Source of the DNA: Bryobacterales bacterium
GTDB lineage: Bacteria; Acidobacteriota; Terriglobia; Bryobacterales; Bryobacteraceae
Assembly: GCA_003163855.1 (NCBI GenBank)
Contig: PLRJ01000238.1
Span: 9,867-60,023 of the forward strand
Direction of reading: 5' to 3'
Length of the DNA stretch: 50,157 nt
Program-made: the position numbers and the translations under genes
In this document: positions 27,032 to 35,795 of the stretch, piece by piece
Layout: each line of letters starts with the position of its first letter
Position numbering within the stretch: position 1 is the first letter of the stretch
The notes under the pieces: generated by a model
Seen by the model: only the letters and a program-made list of their open reading frames with translations
Told to the model about the DNA's origin: nothing
Databases searched by the model: none

Positions 27032-27559
27032 ATGCATCTACATAATAAGATTGCTGGTTTCGCCGCCGCACTGTTCGGCCTTTCTCTCTTGCTGAGCGCG
27101 CAAGAGCCGCGGATCAGTCCGCCGGCGACTGCGACAGTCACTCTCAACGGCAAAGAGATTTCCATCGCGTATAGCCGCCCATCCATCCGCGGCCGCAAAA
27201 TCATGGGAGGCCTAGTCCCTTACGGCGAAGTCTGGCGAACCGGCGCGAACGAAGCCACTACTCTTAAAACGGCGGCAAACCTGATGATGGGGGGCGTAAA
27301 CGTCCCAGCCGGAACATATACCCTTTACAGTTTGCCCACAGAAAAGGGTTGGAAATTGATTGTAAACAAGCAGACTGGCCAATGGGGGACTGAATACGAT
27401 CCGAGTAAAGACTTGGCCCGTATCGACTTAGTTAAGAGCACCCTTTCGGCGCCAGTGGAAACGTTCACAATGGCCTTCGATAAGAAAAGTGCCAGCAGCG
27501 CCGATCTAGTACTTACGTGGGAATTCACCAAACTGACACTACCCGTGAAGGTCCAATAG
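27032..27559 (+). CDS. DUF2911-family secreted protein
   Basis: A 175-residue protein with an N-terminal signal peptide (AALFGLSLLLSAQEP). The DUF2911 core includes ISIAYSRPSIRGRKI, VPYGEVWRTGANEATTL and VPAGTYTLYSLPTEKGWKLI, a pattern common in Bacteroidetes and Acidobacteria. Function is unknown; the fold is likely a beta-sandwich. AGGTGGAG lies shortly before the ATG. It is divergent from the Nramp-UspA gene with 65 bp between starts. Confidence 0.87.
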   Translation: MHLHNKIAGFAAALFGLSLLLSAQEPRISPPATATVTLNGKEISIAYSRPSIRGRKIMGGLVPYGEVWRTGANEATTLKTAANLMMGGVNVPAGTYTLYSLPTEKGWKLIVNKQTGQWGTEYDPSKDLARIDLVKSTLSAPVETFTMAFDKKSASSADLVLTWEFTKLTLPVKVQ

Positions 27560-27586
27560 GTAAACTGGCCGCAGGAATAGTCCGAC

Positions 27587-27612
27587 GTCACCCTAACTAT
27601 GTTCCGGGTGAC
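27587..27612. promoter_or_regulatory. Hairpin (inverted repeat) after DUF2911
   Basis: GTCACCC (27587-27593) and GGGTGAC (27606-27612) form 7-bp perfect arms around a 12-base loop, 28 bp after the DUF2911 stop. No run of T follows, so it is not a standard terminator. It could be a regulator site for the downstream pseudokinase gene or a transcript end. Confidence 0.35.
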
Positions 27613-27724
27613 CGTGAAATAATAGGGTACGAGAATGTTATAGTTCGGAAATAGCGTCTGCTTGGGGCGATCAATGCCTGTTCGGCGTCGGGCGGGCTGA
27701 TCAAGGCCCCGGTTGAATCGGAAC

Positions 27725-29182
27725 ATGATCTTAAACGAAACTGTTATCACCAGACCTGATTGGCTAATCCTTCAAGGAAAAACTCTCGAAGGCGGATATG
27801 AACTGGGTGACGTTCTAGATCGTGAAGAGTCGGTTGCTCACTTCCGCGCGCGCGTTCTGGGCGACAGTGAAATCAAAGCTTACGCCAGTTTCTATGCTGT
27901 CGAAGGCGTAGCGGGCCAGGAACAACTGCAAATCTGGCAGGATCTGCGCAAGCTCCGCCATCCCAATCTCAAGGCCCCCCTTTCTTCCGGCCGCATGCGG
28001 GTGGGCGGAGCCGAAACCATTTACGTCGTTTGTTCCATGCCGGACGAGACGCTGTCCGAGATCCTCGGCGATCGCGGCTTGACGGACGAAGAGGGCGAAG
28101 AATTGTTGCGCAGCCTGGCAGGAGGCTTGGAACATCTTCAGTCTCATGGCTTTACCCACGGCTGTGTATCTCCTGAAATGGCAGTTGCGGTAGGCGAACT
28201 GATACAGCTGTCTACCGAGTGCGTGCGGCGTATCAACTCCGTCCCTAAAATTGAAATTTCGAAACCCCGCTACCTGGCTCCGGAAACCGGCGTGGCCAAT
28301 GTTACCACTGCTGCCGACGTTTGGTGTCTAGGTGCAACAATTTTTGAATCGCTGGTCCAGCGCAAGTACGACACGGCGTGGTTCAGCGACCTTGATCGCC
28401 TGAATCTTGGGCCCACCTTGAAGCGCTGTCTGGATGCGAATCCAAATACTAGGTCTAAGCTCACCGCGCTCATCAATCCTGGCGCCAAACCAGCGTCCGA
28501 TTCGGCCAGCCAAGTGGAGGCTGTACCGGTTCCTCCAACCGCCAGGACAAAGCCCGTCCAAGTGACGCGAAAGCGCCTGGAGCCCAAGCGGGTTCGGCCG
28601 CTTGATGGCGCCAACATGGAGCTGGTCAAGTTCGATTCATCATTTGCTACAGACCGGCTTAAAGTTCGGGTGAAATCAGGTGGCGCCTGGCGCGGAATCA
28701 CCGCAGGCATAGCCGCTTTAATTCTAGTCGTCGTGGTGGTTTGGCTGGTCATATTGCCCAAGTTTCAAAACATCCCAGACCCCGCTGGCCAGACCGATGT
28801 TCAACAGAAAACAGATACCCCTCAAAGTAACGCCTGGCCCACCAAAACAGTCGCTGGCAGCGAAGGTTCAAATGTAGACGGGAAACCGGCTGAGGTGAAA
28901 ACCGCTTCCACTGGAGCCGATCCATCTTCCAACGGCGCTGACAATGCCTGGCGCTTCGTCTTGGGTAAGTACGATCAGGAGCAGGATGCCGATCGCCGCA
29001 TAGAAGCTCTTAACAAGACTCATCCCGATCTGGACGTAAAGAAGCTGACAAAGAACGATGCCCCTCCCTTCTACGTCGTGGCTGGCGATCCGATGAGTCA
29101 CGCCGATGCTGTCGAGTTGCGTAAGAGAGCCCTCCGTATGGGTATTTCTCGTTCGTCTTACGTGGGCGACTTTTCTCACTAG
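27725..29182 (+). CDS. Membrane pseudokinase with C-terminal SPOR-like domain
   Basis: About 485 residues from the ATG at 27725; a TTG four codons earlier is the alternative. The N-terminal ~260 residues follow a protein-kinase fold (YELGDVLDREESVAHFRARV, LRHPNLKAP, PRYLAPETGV, AADVWCLGATIFE). The catalytic-loop aspartate is absent (THGCVSPEMAVAVGELIQL in place of HRDxxxxN) and there is no DFG, so catalysis is unlikely. A basic linker leads to one membrane helix (AALILVVVVVWLVILP, about 330-345). An outside segment of about 60 residues and a SPOR-like domain follow (WRFVLGKYDQEQDADRRIEA, about 405-480). SPOR domains bind denuded peptidoglycan. The ECF sigma gene follows 151 bp later. Confidence 0.78.
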   Translation: MILNETVITRPDWLILQGKTLEGGYELGDVLDREESVAHFRARVLGDSEIKAYASFYAVEGVAGQEQLQIWQDLRKLRHPNLKAPLSSGRMRVGGAETIYVVCSMPDETLSEILGDRGLTDEEGEELLRSLAGGLEHLQSHGFTHGCVSPEMAVAVGELIQLSTECVRRINSVPKIEISKPRYLAPETGVANVTTAADVWCLGATIFESLVQRKYDTAWFSDLDRLNLGPTLKRCLDANPNTRSKLTALINPGAKPASDSASQVEAVPVPPTARTKPVQVTRKRLEPKRVRPLDGANMELVKFDSSFATDRLKVRVKSGGAWRGITAGIAALILVVVVVWLVILPKFQNIPDPAGQTDVQQKTDTPQSNAWPTKTVAGSEGSNVDGKPAEVKTASTGADPSSNGADNAWRFVLGKYDQEQDADRRIEALNKTHPDLDVKKLTKNDAPPFYVVAGDPMSHADAVELRKRALRMGISRSSYVGDFSH

Positions 29183-29333
29183 CTGGCAGCCAAACGGGTG
29201 CTTGGTTATCATAGGTGAGGAATTTGCCAAGCCTCCGCGCAGTGCGTTGTCCGGCGAATCCCTACGAGAGTTTCTTTGATTCCTACTACATTTCCTGTCA
29301 ATCTTTGCCGGGAGTTCATCTAACAACCAGTTC

Positions 29334-29906
29334 ATGGTCCCCGACGACAGCCCGCTTGAATTATCTATCGTAGAAAGACTGAGTCGTCGTGATCCTACTG
29401 GACTGGCTGATGCGTATGATCGCTACTCAACCGCCTCTTATTCACTGCTCTTACGAATAACTCGCAATTCAGCCGTGGCCGAGGATTTGCTCCAGGAACT
29501 GTTTTTACGCGTCTGGAATCGCAGTGCGGCCTTCGATGCCACCCGAGGCCATTTAGGGGTATGGATTATGGCGATCGCTCGCAACCTTGCTATCGACCAT
29601 CTCCGCTCGGCCCAAGTACGCTTCGACTCCCGCATTCGGCCCATCGAACAAACCGATTACAGTGCGATTTCGTATAAACAACAGGGGGCGGAGACAATTC
29701 TCGACAATTCCAGGACGGTGAGCGAAGCTTTTTCCACGCTCAACGACAATCAGCGTCGAGTGTTGGAAATGGCTTACTTCGAAGGCTTTTCGCAAGCCGA
29801 AATCGCCAAACGCTTAGCCGAACCCCTGGGGACGGTAAAGAGTTGGATGCGTTCGGCATTGGCACGGTTGCGCGTCTCCATAGCTTCCGGGGGCGTTCCC
29901 AAGTGA
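29334..29906 (+). CDS. ECF-family RNA polymerase sigma factor
   Basis: A 190-residue sigma factor with only regions 2 and 4. Region 2 is AVAEDLLQELFLRVWNRSAA to ARNLAIDHLRSAQ. Region 4 is LNDNQRRVLEMAYFEGFSQA with the helix-turn-helix EIAKRLAEPLGTVKSWMRSA. The layout resembles the SigK group. The stop overlaps the start of the anti-sigma gene (GTGA overlap), a strong sign of a functional pair. It would direct transcription when released from the anti-sigma factor; the two small genes downstream are candidate targets. Confidence 0.92.
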   Translation: MVPDDSPLELSIVERLSRRDPTGLADAYDRYSTASYSLLLRITRNSAVAEDLLQELFLRVWNRSAAFDATRGHLGVWIMAIARNLAIDHLRSAQVRFDSRIRPIEQTDYSAISYKQQGAETILDNSRTVSEAFSTLNDNQRRVLEMAYFEGFSQAEIAKRLAEPLGTVKSWMRSALARLRVSIASGGVPK

Positions 29907-30625
29907 ACCACAGCGAGATGGAGGATCTATACGAACTCTATGTGCTTGATCTTCTCGATGCCGAACAAGCGTCGGAGATTCAGGCGCACCTGGATGACAG
30001 TTGTGATATCTGCACCAGCCGGACTTACGCCGCCAGAACACTGACATCCTCGCTTGCGAGCCTTGCTCCTGTGGTCGAGCCTCCCAGAAAACTTCGGCAG
30101 AGAGTGCTGGCGCTAGCTCAACCTCGGAAGCAATCGTATGATTGGTTTTATGCATTTGCCGCGGCGGCTGTGCTGGCTGTTCTGTTGTTTGGCTGGGGCT
30201 ACCAGCAACTTGCGGCCAAACGCTCTCTGACCATCGAAATGGCAGAACTTCAGCGCGAGCGCAATGCCCTCCGCTCTGCCGTTGCCATACTCAGCGAGTC
30301 GGATACCAGGACAGTCCAGTTTGGCGCGAACCAAAGTGCGGCCCACGGCCGGGTTTTTGTTAGCGGCAACGGCGGTGTCGTGTTTGTTGGTTCGCAACTT
30401 CCTGAGTTGGCCGCCGGCCGCACGTTTGAACTCTGGCTGATTCCGCGCCAGGGAAACCCTCAACCGGCCGGTCTCTTCAAGGCAAATACTGCCGGAGTCT
30501 CGGTAGACGTTCTGAAGCAGCCGGTAGATACAGCAGGCATTGCCGCGGTAGCGGTTAGTGTCGAGCCCGGCTCTGGCTCTCCGCAACCCACTACAAAGCC
30601 GATACTGATTATCCCTCTCGCTTAA
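29903..30625 (+). CDS. Membrane anti-sigma factor, RskA-like with zinc-binding motif
   Basis: A 240-residue protein from GTG 29903, which overlaps the sigma stop; GGGGG lies upstream. The N-terminal part has the anti-sigma zinc signature H-x3-C-x2-C (HLDDSCDICTSR), which holds the sigma factor. One membrane helix follows (WFYAFAAAAVLAVLLFGWGY, about 92-111) with a coiled coil after it (TIEMAELQRERNALRSAVAI). The outer domain is RskA-like (GRTFELWLIPRQGNPQPAGL). Family knowledge predicts that signal-dependent proteolysis of this protein frees the sigma factor. Confidence 0.88.
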   Translation: MNHSEMEDLYELYVLDLLDAEQASEIQAHLDDSCDICTSRTYAARTLTSSLASLAPVVEPPRKLRQRVLALAQPRKQSYDWFYAFAAAAVLAVLLFGWGYQQLAAKRSLTIEMAELQRERNALRSAVAILSESDTRTVQFGANQSAAHGRVFVSGNGGVVFVGSQLPELAAGRTFELWLIPRQGNPQPAGLFKANTAGVSVDVLKQPVDTAGIAAVAVSVEPGSGSPQPTTKPILIIPLA

Positions 30626-30671
30626 AACCAAGTCGTTGGTCACTTGGCGATGAAAATGCTCATGCTCTTGC

Positions 30672-30947
30672 ATGATCACAAACTCAATCAGCAACGCCTC
30701 CAGCAACTATCTTCAATTGTCGCTCGCGGATCAAATGATGAACAAAGGTGGGCAAAGCTCCTCAGCCCAGTCACCCGCCAAAGGCCAGCTTTCCGCCTTC
30801 GCACAAATGTTCAGCGATTCCAGCACTTCCGCCGCTTCGCAAAGCGGCAATCCTAGTCAGTTGCTTAGCCAGATGGTCTCGTCTTTTCAGACCAACTCGA
30901 TTCAGAACCAGGGCCAATTGGTTGACCCACTATCCATCGGGCAATAG
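30672..30947 (+). CDS. Small Ser/Gln-rich protein, function unknown
   Basis: A 91-residue protein starting MITNSISNASSNYLQLSLAD, rich in Ser, Gln and Asn, with no signal peptide or membrane helix. It includes GQLSAFAQMFS and ends in DPLSIGQ. The same short patterns occur in the next gene (NAISGLNNNFLQ; SQLSPFAQLVS), so the two are related. It follows the anti-sigma gene by 46 bp. No clear ribosome site is present, so the start is uncertain. I know no family for it. Confidence 0.55.
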   Translation: MITNSISNASSNYLQLSLADQMMNKGGQSSSAQSPAKGQLSAFAQMFSDSSTSAASQSGNPSQLLSQMVSSFQTNSIQNQGQLVDPLSIGQ

Positions 30948-30982
30948 CTCGCCGTTAGAAAATTGTCTTTTTCCATCGAGAC

Positions 30983-30998
30983 TGTCAAATTTCTGACA
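30983..30998. promoter_or_regulatory. Short palindrome upstream of the second Ser/Gln-rich gene
   Basis: TGTCA (30983-30987) and TGACA (30994-30998) face each other across 6 bp, 38 bp before the ATG. A wider pair, ATTGTC (30962-30967) and GACAAT (30995-31000), overlaps it. It could be a regulator site, but such short repeats also arise by chance. Confidence 0.25.
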
Positions 30999-31035
30999 AT
31001 CGCAGGAAATCAATAGAAAGGCCGATAGGTAAGTT

Positions 31036-31632
31036 ATGGGTTCCAACGCAATCAGCGGTCTCAACAACAACTTTCTGCAGTCGATAGTCAACAATGCACT
31101 GCAAGGCACCGGCTTAGCGACAAACAACGGTTCCAGCGCGGCGAATGCGACTACGGGCAGCTCAGACAACTCTCAGCTCTCTCCGTTCGCCCAGTTGGTA
31201 AGCACGCTGCAGCAGCTACAACAGTCGAACCCTGCCGAATATCAGCAGGTGACACAACAGATAGCAACCAACTTGCAGACCGCCTCGCAGACCGCCCAAT
31301 CCGACGGTAATACGGCCTTGTCGAGCCAGCTTAGCCAGCTCGCAACCGACTTTAGCACTGCCTCCAGTACTTCGCAGTTGCCCAACCTGAGCGACTTGGC
31401 AAAAGCCGTCGGCGGCCATCACCACCACCATGGTGGTGGCGGCGATCCGGATGCCGATTCAACCGGGACCTCGTCGTCAACAAGTAGCACCAGTTCAACC
31501 AGCCAAACCCTGCTGCAGCAATTCCTGGCTTCGCTTCAAACGAGCGGAAGCCAAAACCAAAACCAGACTCAAAACCCTCTTTCCATCATTCTGAATACGT
31601 TGTCGAACTCGGGGATTAGCACGAACAGTTGA
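31036..31632 (+). CDS. Ser/Gln/Asn-rich low-complexity protein with His and Gly runs
   Basis: A 198-residue protein from an ATG preceded by AGG at 6 bases. It has no signal peptide or membrane helix. The N-terminus (MGSNAISGLNNNFLQ) and SQLSPFAQLVSTLQQLQQ resemble the 91-residue neighbour. The middle is a helical Gln/Thr-rich stretch. Near residue 133 comes GGHHHHHGGGGDPDADS, followed by a Ser/Thr run (STGTSSSTSSTSS) and a C-terminus (QNPLSIILNTLSNSG). The histidine run is natural and could bind metal; the Asp-rich part could bind calcium. Function is unknown. It lies downstream of the ECF/anti-sigma pair. Confidence 0.65.
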   Translation: MGSNAISGLNNNFLQSIVNNALQGTGLATNNGSSAANATTGSSDNSQLSPFAQLVSTLQQLQQSNPAEYQQVTQQIATNLQTASQTAQSDGNTALSSQLSQLATDFSTASSTSQLPNLSDLAKAVGGHHHHHGGGGDPDADSTGTSSSTSSTSSTSQTLLQQFLASLQTSGSQNQNQTQNPLSIILNTLSNSGISTNS

Positions 31633-31718
31633 CCGTGGCTGTAGCGATCGAATGAAGAATAGCGCAGGTGACGGAATTTGGGCCGCATTCCAAAGCCAGC
31701 GGATAGTACACCGGTTCG

Positions 31719-32138
31719 TCACTTGGTGGCCGCTCGCGCCTTCACCCAATCGATATCTTCTTTAAGCGTTTCCACGGTCCTGCGCGGGACCAAGTCCACT
31801 TCCTGCATCATCATCCTGCCTGCGAGGTATGCGCCGCCAGCCCCTGCGCCTAGCAGCGCTCCCATCACAACCGCCGCCAGCCATAAAGGCACCACTAGGT
31901 GGAGGGCTGCAACACAGGCCGTAATCATACAAGCCATCGCGAAAAAGCCCATCACCCCAGCACCTGCAAGTATTGCCCCGGCCTTGCCGCCCTGAACTAA
32001 CTTCTGCCTCAGTTCCACCCCGGCCAAGCGAATCTCGTTCTGGACAATCTTCTCGATGTCGCGAACAATATCCGAAAAAATCTCCTTCCACGAGCGTTCT
32101 TTTAACTCCGGGTTTGAATCTGTAACCTGATGTTCCAT
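31719..32138 (-). CDS. Holin-X-like phage holin superfamily membrane protein
   Basis: A 139-residue protein. I choose the ATG at 32136-32138 because AAGGAG lies 5 bases before it; a GTG two codons earlier overlaps that site. An amphipathic N-terminus (SWKEIFSDIVRDIEKIVQNE) precedes two membrane helices (GAILAGAGVMGFFAMACMI; LWLAAVVMGALLGAGAGGAY). This matches the Phage_holin_3_6/Actinobacterial Holin-X group, a set of chromosomal membrane proteins of unknown role rather than phage holins. It lies 31 bp after the cytochrome oxidase subunit IV gene and may be the last gene of that operon. Confidence 0.8.
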   Translation of the reverse strand: MEHQVTDSNPELKERSWKEIFSDIVRDIEKIVQNEIRLAGVELRQKLVQGGKAGAILAGAGVMGFFAMACMITACVAALHLVVPLWLAAVVMGALLGAGAGGAYLAGRMMMQEVDLVPRRTVETLKEDIDWVKARAATK

Positions 32139-32169
32139 GGCCACTCCTTAAACCGAAAAAACCAAACCT

Positions 32170-32469
32170 TTATTTGCCGCTGATTGGAATCCAATTACGC
32201 GTAATGTAATCAGTCATTGTGAGTGAGATCAGAATCAAGAACCACAGCGCGGCGCCGCCCATCACAATATGGATCATGGCCTTCTCATAAAGCCCATGCA
32301 TAAGCACGCCAATCAAGACCGCTGCCTCCAGGCCGCCGATGAGAAGACCAATCAGCATGTTGCCCCAGCCTAAATGCAAAAAAGCAATTCCGATATTAAG
32401 ACCTAGTAGACCCAGCATGGCTAAGTAAGCAAACATATAGGTCTTGGCTTCTAACTCAGGTTCTTGCAT
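32170..32469 (-). CDS. Cytochrome c oxidase subunit IV
   Basis: A 99-residue membrane protein with three hydrophobic helices, the first reading TYMFAYLAMLGLLGLNIGIA. The sequence and size fit the prokaryotic subunit IV family (CtaF/CyoD-like), which stabilises the oxidase. It follows the subunit III gene by 2 bp and completes the caa3 subunits in the operon. Confidence 0.85.
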   Translation of the reverse strand: MQEPELEAKTYMFAYLAMLGLLGLNIGIAFLHLGWGNMLIGLLIGGLEAAVLIGVLMHGLYEKAMIHIVMGGAALWFLILISLTMTDYITRNWIPISGK

Positions 32470-32471
32470 GG

Positions 32472-33119
32472 TTAGTGGAATCCCGGAATATAGAAGATGA
32501 CGTAGAGAAAGGTCCAGATGATATCGACGAAGTGCCAGTAAAGTCCGACGATTGAGACGGGCGTATGATACTCGGCATTGAAGCGTCCCATCGCGGTCCT
32601 GACGGCGATCGCTGTCACTAATCCAATGCCGATCGTCATATGGATGGCATGCAGCCCTGTCATTGCGAAATAAAAGACGAAGAACATTTGCTCTGCGCCC
32701 GCTTCGGGCTTGTGAGAGATAAACCAGACGCCTGGCGCCTTATGCTCGTGATAGTGCTGGATATATTCCGTAAACTTCAGAACAAGAAACAGGACCCCAA
32801 GTAAATTCGTCAGTATCAGCATCCAATAAGTTTGCGCCTGCTTGTTCTGTGAGATAGCGCGAATGGCCAGGCTCATCGTCAGGCAGCTGGTCATTAGAAC
32901 CACCGTATTGATGCTGCCGATGAGGAGCGTCATGCCCTCGGCGCCTTCTTCAAAACCACGCGTGTAGTACATGCGGTAAATGGCGTAGGCAGCAAACAAG
33001 CCGCCAAAGAACATGACTTCGGTAGCCATGAAGATCCACATTCCCAGGGTGGAGGAATCGCGCTGCTGTTGGGGATTGCTGAATTGCTCGCGCAGCAGCA
33101 GGGTTTGGACGCTAGACAA
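32472..33119 (-). CDS. ctaE: Cytochrome c oxidase subunit III
   Basis: A 215-residue membrane protein with about five helices. Family signatures are [20 protein letters not shown] at the start, [13 protein letters not shown], and the C-terminal [20 protein letters not shown]. It is the short bacterial form lacking the first two helices of the mitochondrial protein. Its start overlaps the end of subunit I by 8 bp. It binds subunit I and helps keep the proton path stable. Confidence 0.94.
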   Translation of the reverse strand: MSSVQTLLLREQFSNPQQQRDSSTLGMWIFMATEVMFFGGLFAAYAIYRMYYTRGFEEGAEGMTLLIGSINTVVLMTSCLTMSLAIRAISQNKQAQTYWMLILTNLLGVLFLVLKFTEYIQHYHEHKAPGVWFISHKPEAGAEQMFFVFYFAMTGLHAIHMTIGIGLVTAIAVRTAMGRFNAEYHTPVSIVGLYWHFVDIIWTFLYVIFYIPGFH

Positions 33120-34737
33120 GTCGCAACTCCTCTCTCATGCCCGAATAATCATAAGCTTCGTGGGTGACAACCGGGGTGACATCGAAATTATGCTTCGGCG
33201 GCGGTGAAGTCGTCTGCCATTCAAGCCCGGTGGCGCGCCAGGGATTATTGCCTGCCGGCTTACCGAATTTCCAGGACCATGTCAGATACAGCAGCGGCAA
33301 AAGGTAGCCGACTCCAAGCACGGTGGCTCCAGCAGTGGACACAATGTGCAGAAACTGGAACTCCGGCGGGTAAGCGGCATAGCGGCGCGGCATGCCAAGC
33401 CACCCCAGCACGAACTGGGGAAAGAATGTCAGATTGAAGCCAATAAAGATGGTCAGCGCCGATGCCTTTGCAAGCAGTTCTGGATAAAGCTTGCCGCTCA
33501 TCTTCGGCCACCAATAATGCAATCCACCCAGGTATCCCATAATGGCTCCGCCCACCATGATGTAGTGAAAGTGCGCAACCACGAAGTACGTGTCGGTGAC
33601 ATGCACATCAATACCCAGAGCGGCCAGAAACAACCCGGTCATGCCGCCAATTGTAAAGAGCCCGATGAAGCCCATGGCATAAAGCATGGGAGTGTCCAGT
33701 GAGATTGAGCCTTTATAGAGAGTGGCACTCCAATTAAAGACCTTGATGGCCGAAGGTACAGCCACCGCAAAGCTCAGGACCGAGAATGTCATGGCTGAGT
33801 AAACGCTGATTCCCGCCACAAACATGTGGTGACCCCAAACCAGGAAACCGACCACCGCGATTCCCATGATGGAATAAACCATGAACTTATAGCCAAAAAC
33901 TCGTCGCCGCGAAAAGGCTGCCACAAGTTCACTGATGACGCCCATGCTGGGCAAAATCATGATGTAGACAGCGGGGTGCGAATAGAACCAGAACAAATGC
34001 TGAAACAAGAGCGGGTCGCCGCCTAACTCGGGAGAGAAAATGCCGATTCCGAAAACGCGTTCAACCACCATCATCAGCATGGTGATGGCCAAGACAGGAG
34101 TGGCTAGAACCATCACTATGCTGGTGGCGTAATTGGCCCATACAAACAGCGGTAGCCTAAACCACGACATGCCTGGTGCGCGCATCGTGTGGACGGTCAC
34201 AATGAAGTTCAGACCCGTCATGATCGACGAAAATCCGACGATGAAAATGCCCAGGCCGGCGGCCTGAACGTAAGTGGTCGAATAGAGCGTGCTGAACGGC
34301 GTATAGAAGGTCCACCCGGTATCAATTCCCCCGCGAGCGATGGCATACAACGTCAGGAGTGCGCCCATCAGAAATACATAGAAACTGCCGAGGTTCAATT
34401 TAGGGAATGCGACATCCTTTGCCCCGATCATGATTGGTATGAGGAAGTTGCCTAGAGTGGCGGGTATAGACGGAACCAGGAAGAACCAGACCATGATGAT
34501 GCCGTGCGCAGTGAAGAGCTTGTTATAGGTCTCAGGCTGCACTAAATCGCTAACCGGAGTAGCCAGTTCCAGCCGCATTAGAAAGGCCGCCAGCCCTCCG
34601 ATGACAAAAAAGACTGTGATGGTTACCAAGTAAAGGATGCAAATACGCTTGTGATCCGTCGTCAGCAGCCACGATAAGATGCCGCGTTCGGAATCGAGGT
34701 AAGTAGGAGTTTCAACTACGCGTACTTTGGTGATCAT
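33112..34737 (-). CDS. ctaD: Cytochrome c oxidase subunit I (A2-type, caa3)
   Basis: A 541-residue heme-copper oxidase core with about 12 helices. Heme a ligand: [11 protein letters not shown]. The copper B/active-site block is [18 protein letters not shown], with YSHP where A1 oxidases have GHPE; this marks an A2 oxidase, in which the Tyr-Ser pair replaces the D-channel Glu. HH is in [10 protein letters not shown]. The remaining heme ligands are in [11 protein letters not shown]. It reduces oxygen to water and pumps protons. Its start overlaps subunit II by 4 bp. Confidence 0.96.
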   Translation of the reverse strand: MITKVRVVETPTYLDSERGILSWLLTTDHKRICILYLVTITVFFVIGGLAAFLMRLELATPVSDLVQPETYNKLFTAHGIIMVWFFLVPSIPATLGNFLIPIMIGAKDVAFPKLNLGSFYVFLMGALLTLYAIARGGIDTGWTFYTPFSTLYSTTYVQAAGLGIFIVGFSSIMTGLNFIVTVHTMRAPGMSWFRLPLFVWANYATSIVMVLATPVLAITMLMMVVERVFGIGIFSPELGGDPLLFQHLFWFYSHPAVYIMILPSMGVISELVAAFSRRRVFGYKFMVYSIMGIAVVGFLVWGHHMFVAGISVYSAMTFSVLSFAVAVPSAIKVFNWSATLYKGSISLDTPMLYAMGFIGLFTIGGMTGLFLAALGIDVHVTDTYFVVAHFHYIMVGGAIMGYLGGLHYWWPKMSGKLYPELLAKASALTIFIGFNLTFFPQFVLGWLGMPRRYAAYPPEFQFLHIVSTAGATVLGVGYLLPLLYLTWSWKFGKPAGNNPWRATGLEWQTTSPPPKHNFDVTPVVTHEAYDYSGMREELRLV

Positions 34738-35795
34738 CTTGAATCTGGCTTTGTGTTCGCTATACCTGTGCTGCCCGGGCCCGCTATGCCTGGCTGCTGG
34801 CCGACGCTTTCGAGATCAGTTCCGGGCCCAGCCGGCTGGTTTACATCCGTTTGTGGACCCATTGCCTTGATGTAGGAGATTATGGCCAGCAGATTGTCTT
34901 CATTCAGCTGGCCAGTGTAGTTGGGCATGATCACCTTGAAGCCATTCACCACCGCATTTCCGTCCTCAAGCGGGCGGCCTTCGTTCATAATGCATTCGCG
35001 GAGGTAGGCTTCATCCACCGTCCGCTGGCCGCCTGTATCCAGCGTCACCCGAGTGCCATAGAGACTTTGCAAATTAGGCCCGGGACCGTTGCCGCTGTAA
35101 CGATGGCAATCGGCGCAGCCAAACTGGTGGAACATCTTCTCTCCTCTGGAGGAAAGTGAACCTTCAGCTCCACCTTCCTGCTCCCAGGTTTGATAATCAC
35201 CGGGCAGCATCGCGTAAACCCAACCGATCATGCCGGAATGCTTAGCGCCGCAATATTCAGCGCAAAACAGATGATATTTGCCGGGCTTCGTCGCTTTGAA
35301 CCAGATTGTCGTGTACCGGTTAGGCAGCACATCCTGCTTGATACGGAAGGCCGGTACGAAGAAGCTGTGAATGGCGTCCTCTGAAATCATAGTCAGGCGG
35401 ATTGATCGTTCAATGGGAATATGCAGGTCGTCAATCTCGCGAATGCCATTCGGATGCTCAATCTTCCACATCCACTGCTTACCTACTACGAAGATATTCA
35501 TGGTGTCCGGCGCCGGTTCCTCCACATCCAGATAGGTCTTAGCGCCCCACCCGAACATACCCATGAAAAGTATGAAAGGCACGATGGTCCAGGTGTACTC
35601 CACCTTTCGGTTATTCGAGATCTGGATGGGCAGTTCGTCGGGATCTTTTCGGTGATACTTGACAGCGCAGAAAATGATGAACAGCGCGATTCCCACTGCC
35701 ACCGTAGTACACAAGGCAATCATCACCCAGAAGAAGCTATTCAGCTCTATGGCGTAAGTGGACGCGGTGGGGGGCAGCAGACGGAGCGAGTTCAT
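34734..35795 (-). CDS. ctaC: Cytochrome c oxidase subunit II with fused cytochrome c domain
   Basis: A 353-residue subunit. Two N-terminal helices ([35 protein letters not shown]) anchor a cupredoxin domain. The CuA site is complete: [19 protein letters not shown] near residues 172-190. A cytochrome c domain follows, with the heme motif GCADCHR near 225 and the axial Met likely in [10 protein letters not shown]. The fusion defines the caa3 type, in which electrons enter through the attached heme c. The proline/glycine tail is disordered. It overlaps sco and subunit I by 4 bp each. Confidence 0.95.
   Translation of the reverse strand: MNSLRLLPPTASTYAIELNSFFWVMIALCTTVAVGIALFIIFCAVKYHRKDPDELPIQISNNRKVEYTWTIVPFILFMGMFGWGAKTYLDVEEPAPDTMNIFVVGKQWMWKIEHPNGIREIDDLHIPIERSIRLTMISEDAIHSFFVPAFRIKQDVLPNRYTTIWFKATKPGKYHLFCAEYCGAKHSGMIGWVYAMLPGDYQTWEQEGGAEGSLSSRGEKMFHQFGCADCHRYSGNGPGPNLQSLYGTRVTLDTGGQRTVDEAYLRECIMNEGRPLEDGNAVVNGFKVIMPNYTGQLNEDNLLAIISYIKAMGPQTDVNQPAGPGTDLESVGQQPGIAGPGSTGIANTKPDSR

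Noticed and set aside
31423..31450. His5-Gly4 run as a cloning tag or vector contamination
   Set aside because: It lies inside a continuous low-complexity gene with normal neighbours; no vector sequence is seen.
31719..32138. Prophage remnant suggested by the holin-like gene
   Set aside because: This superfamily is common on chromosomes outside phages, and no phage gene is nearby.
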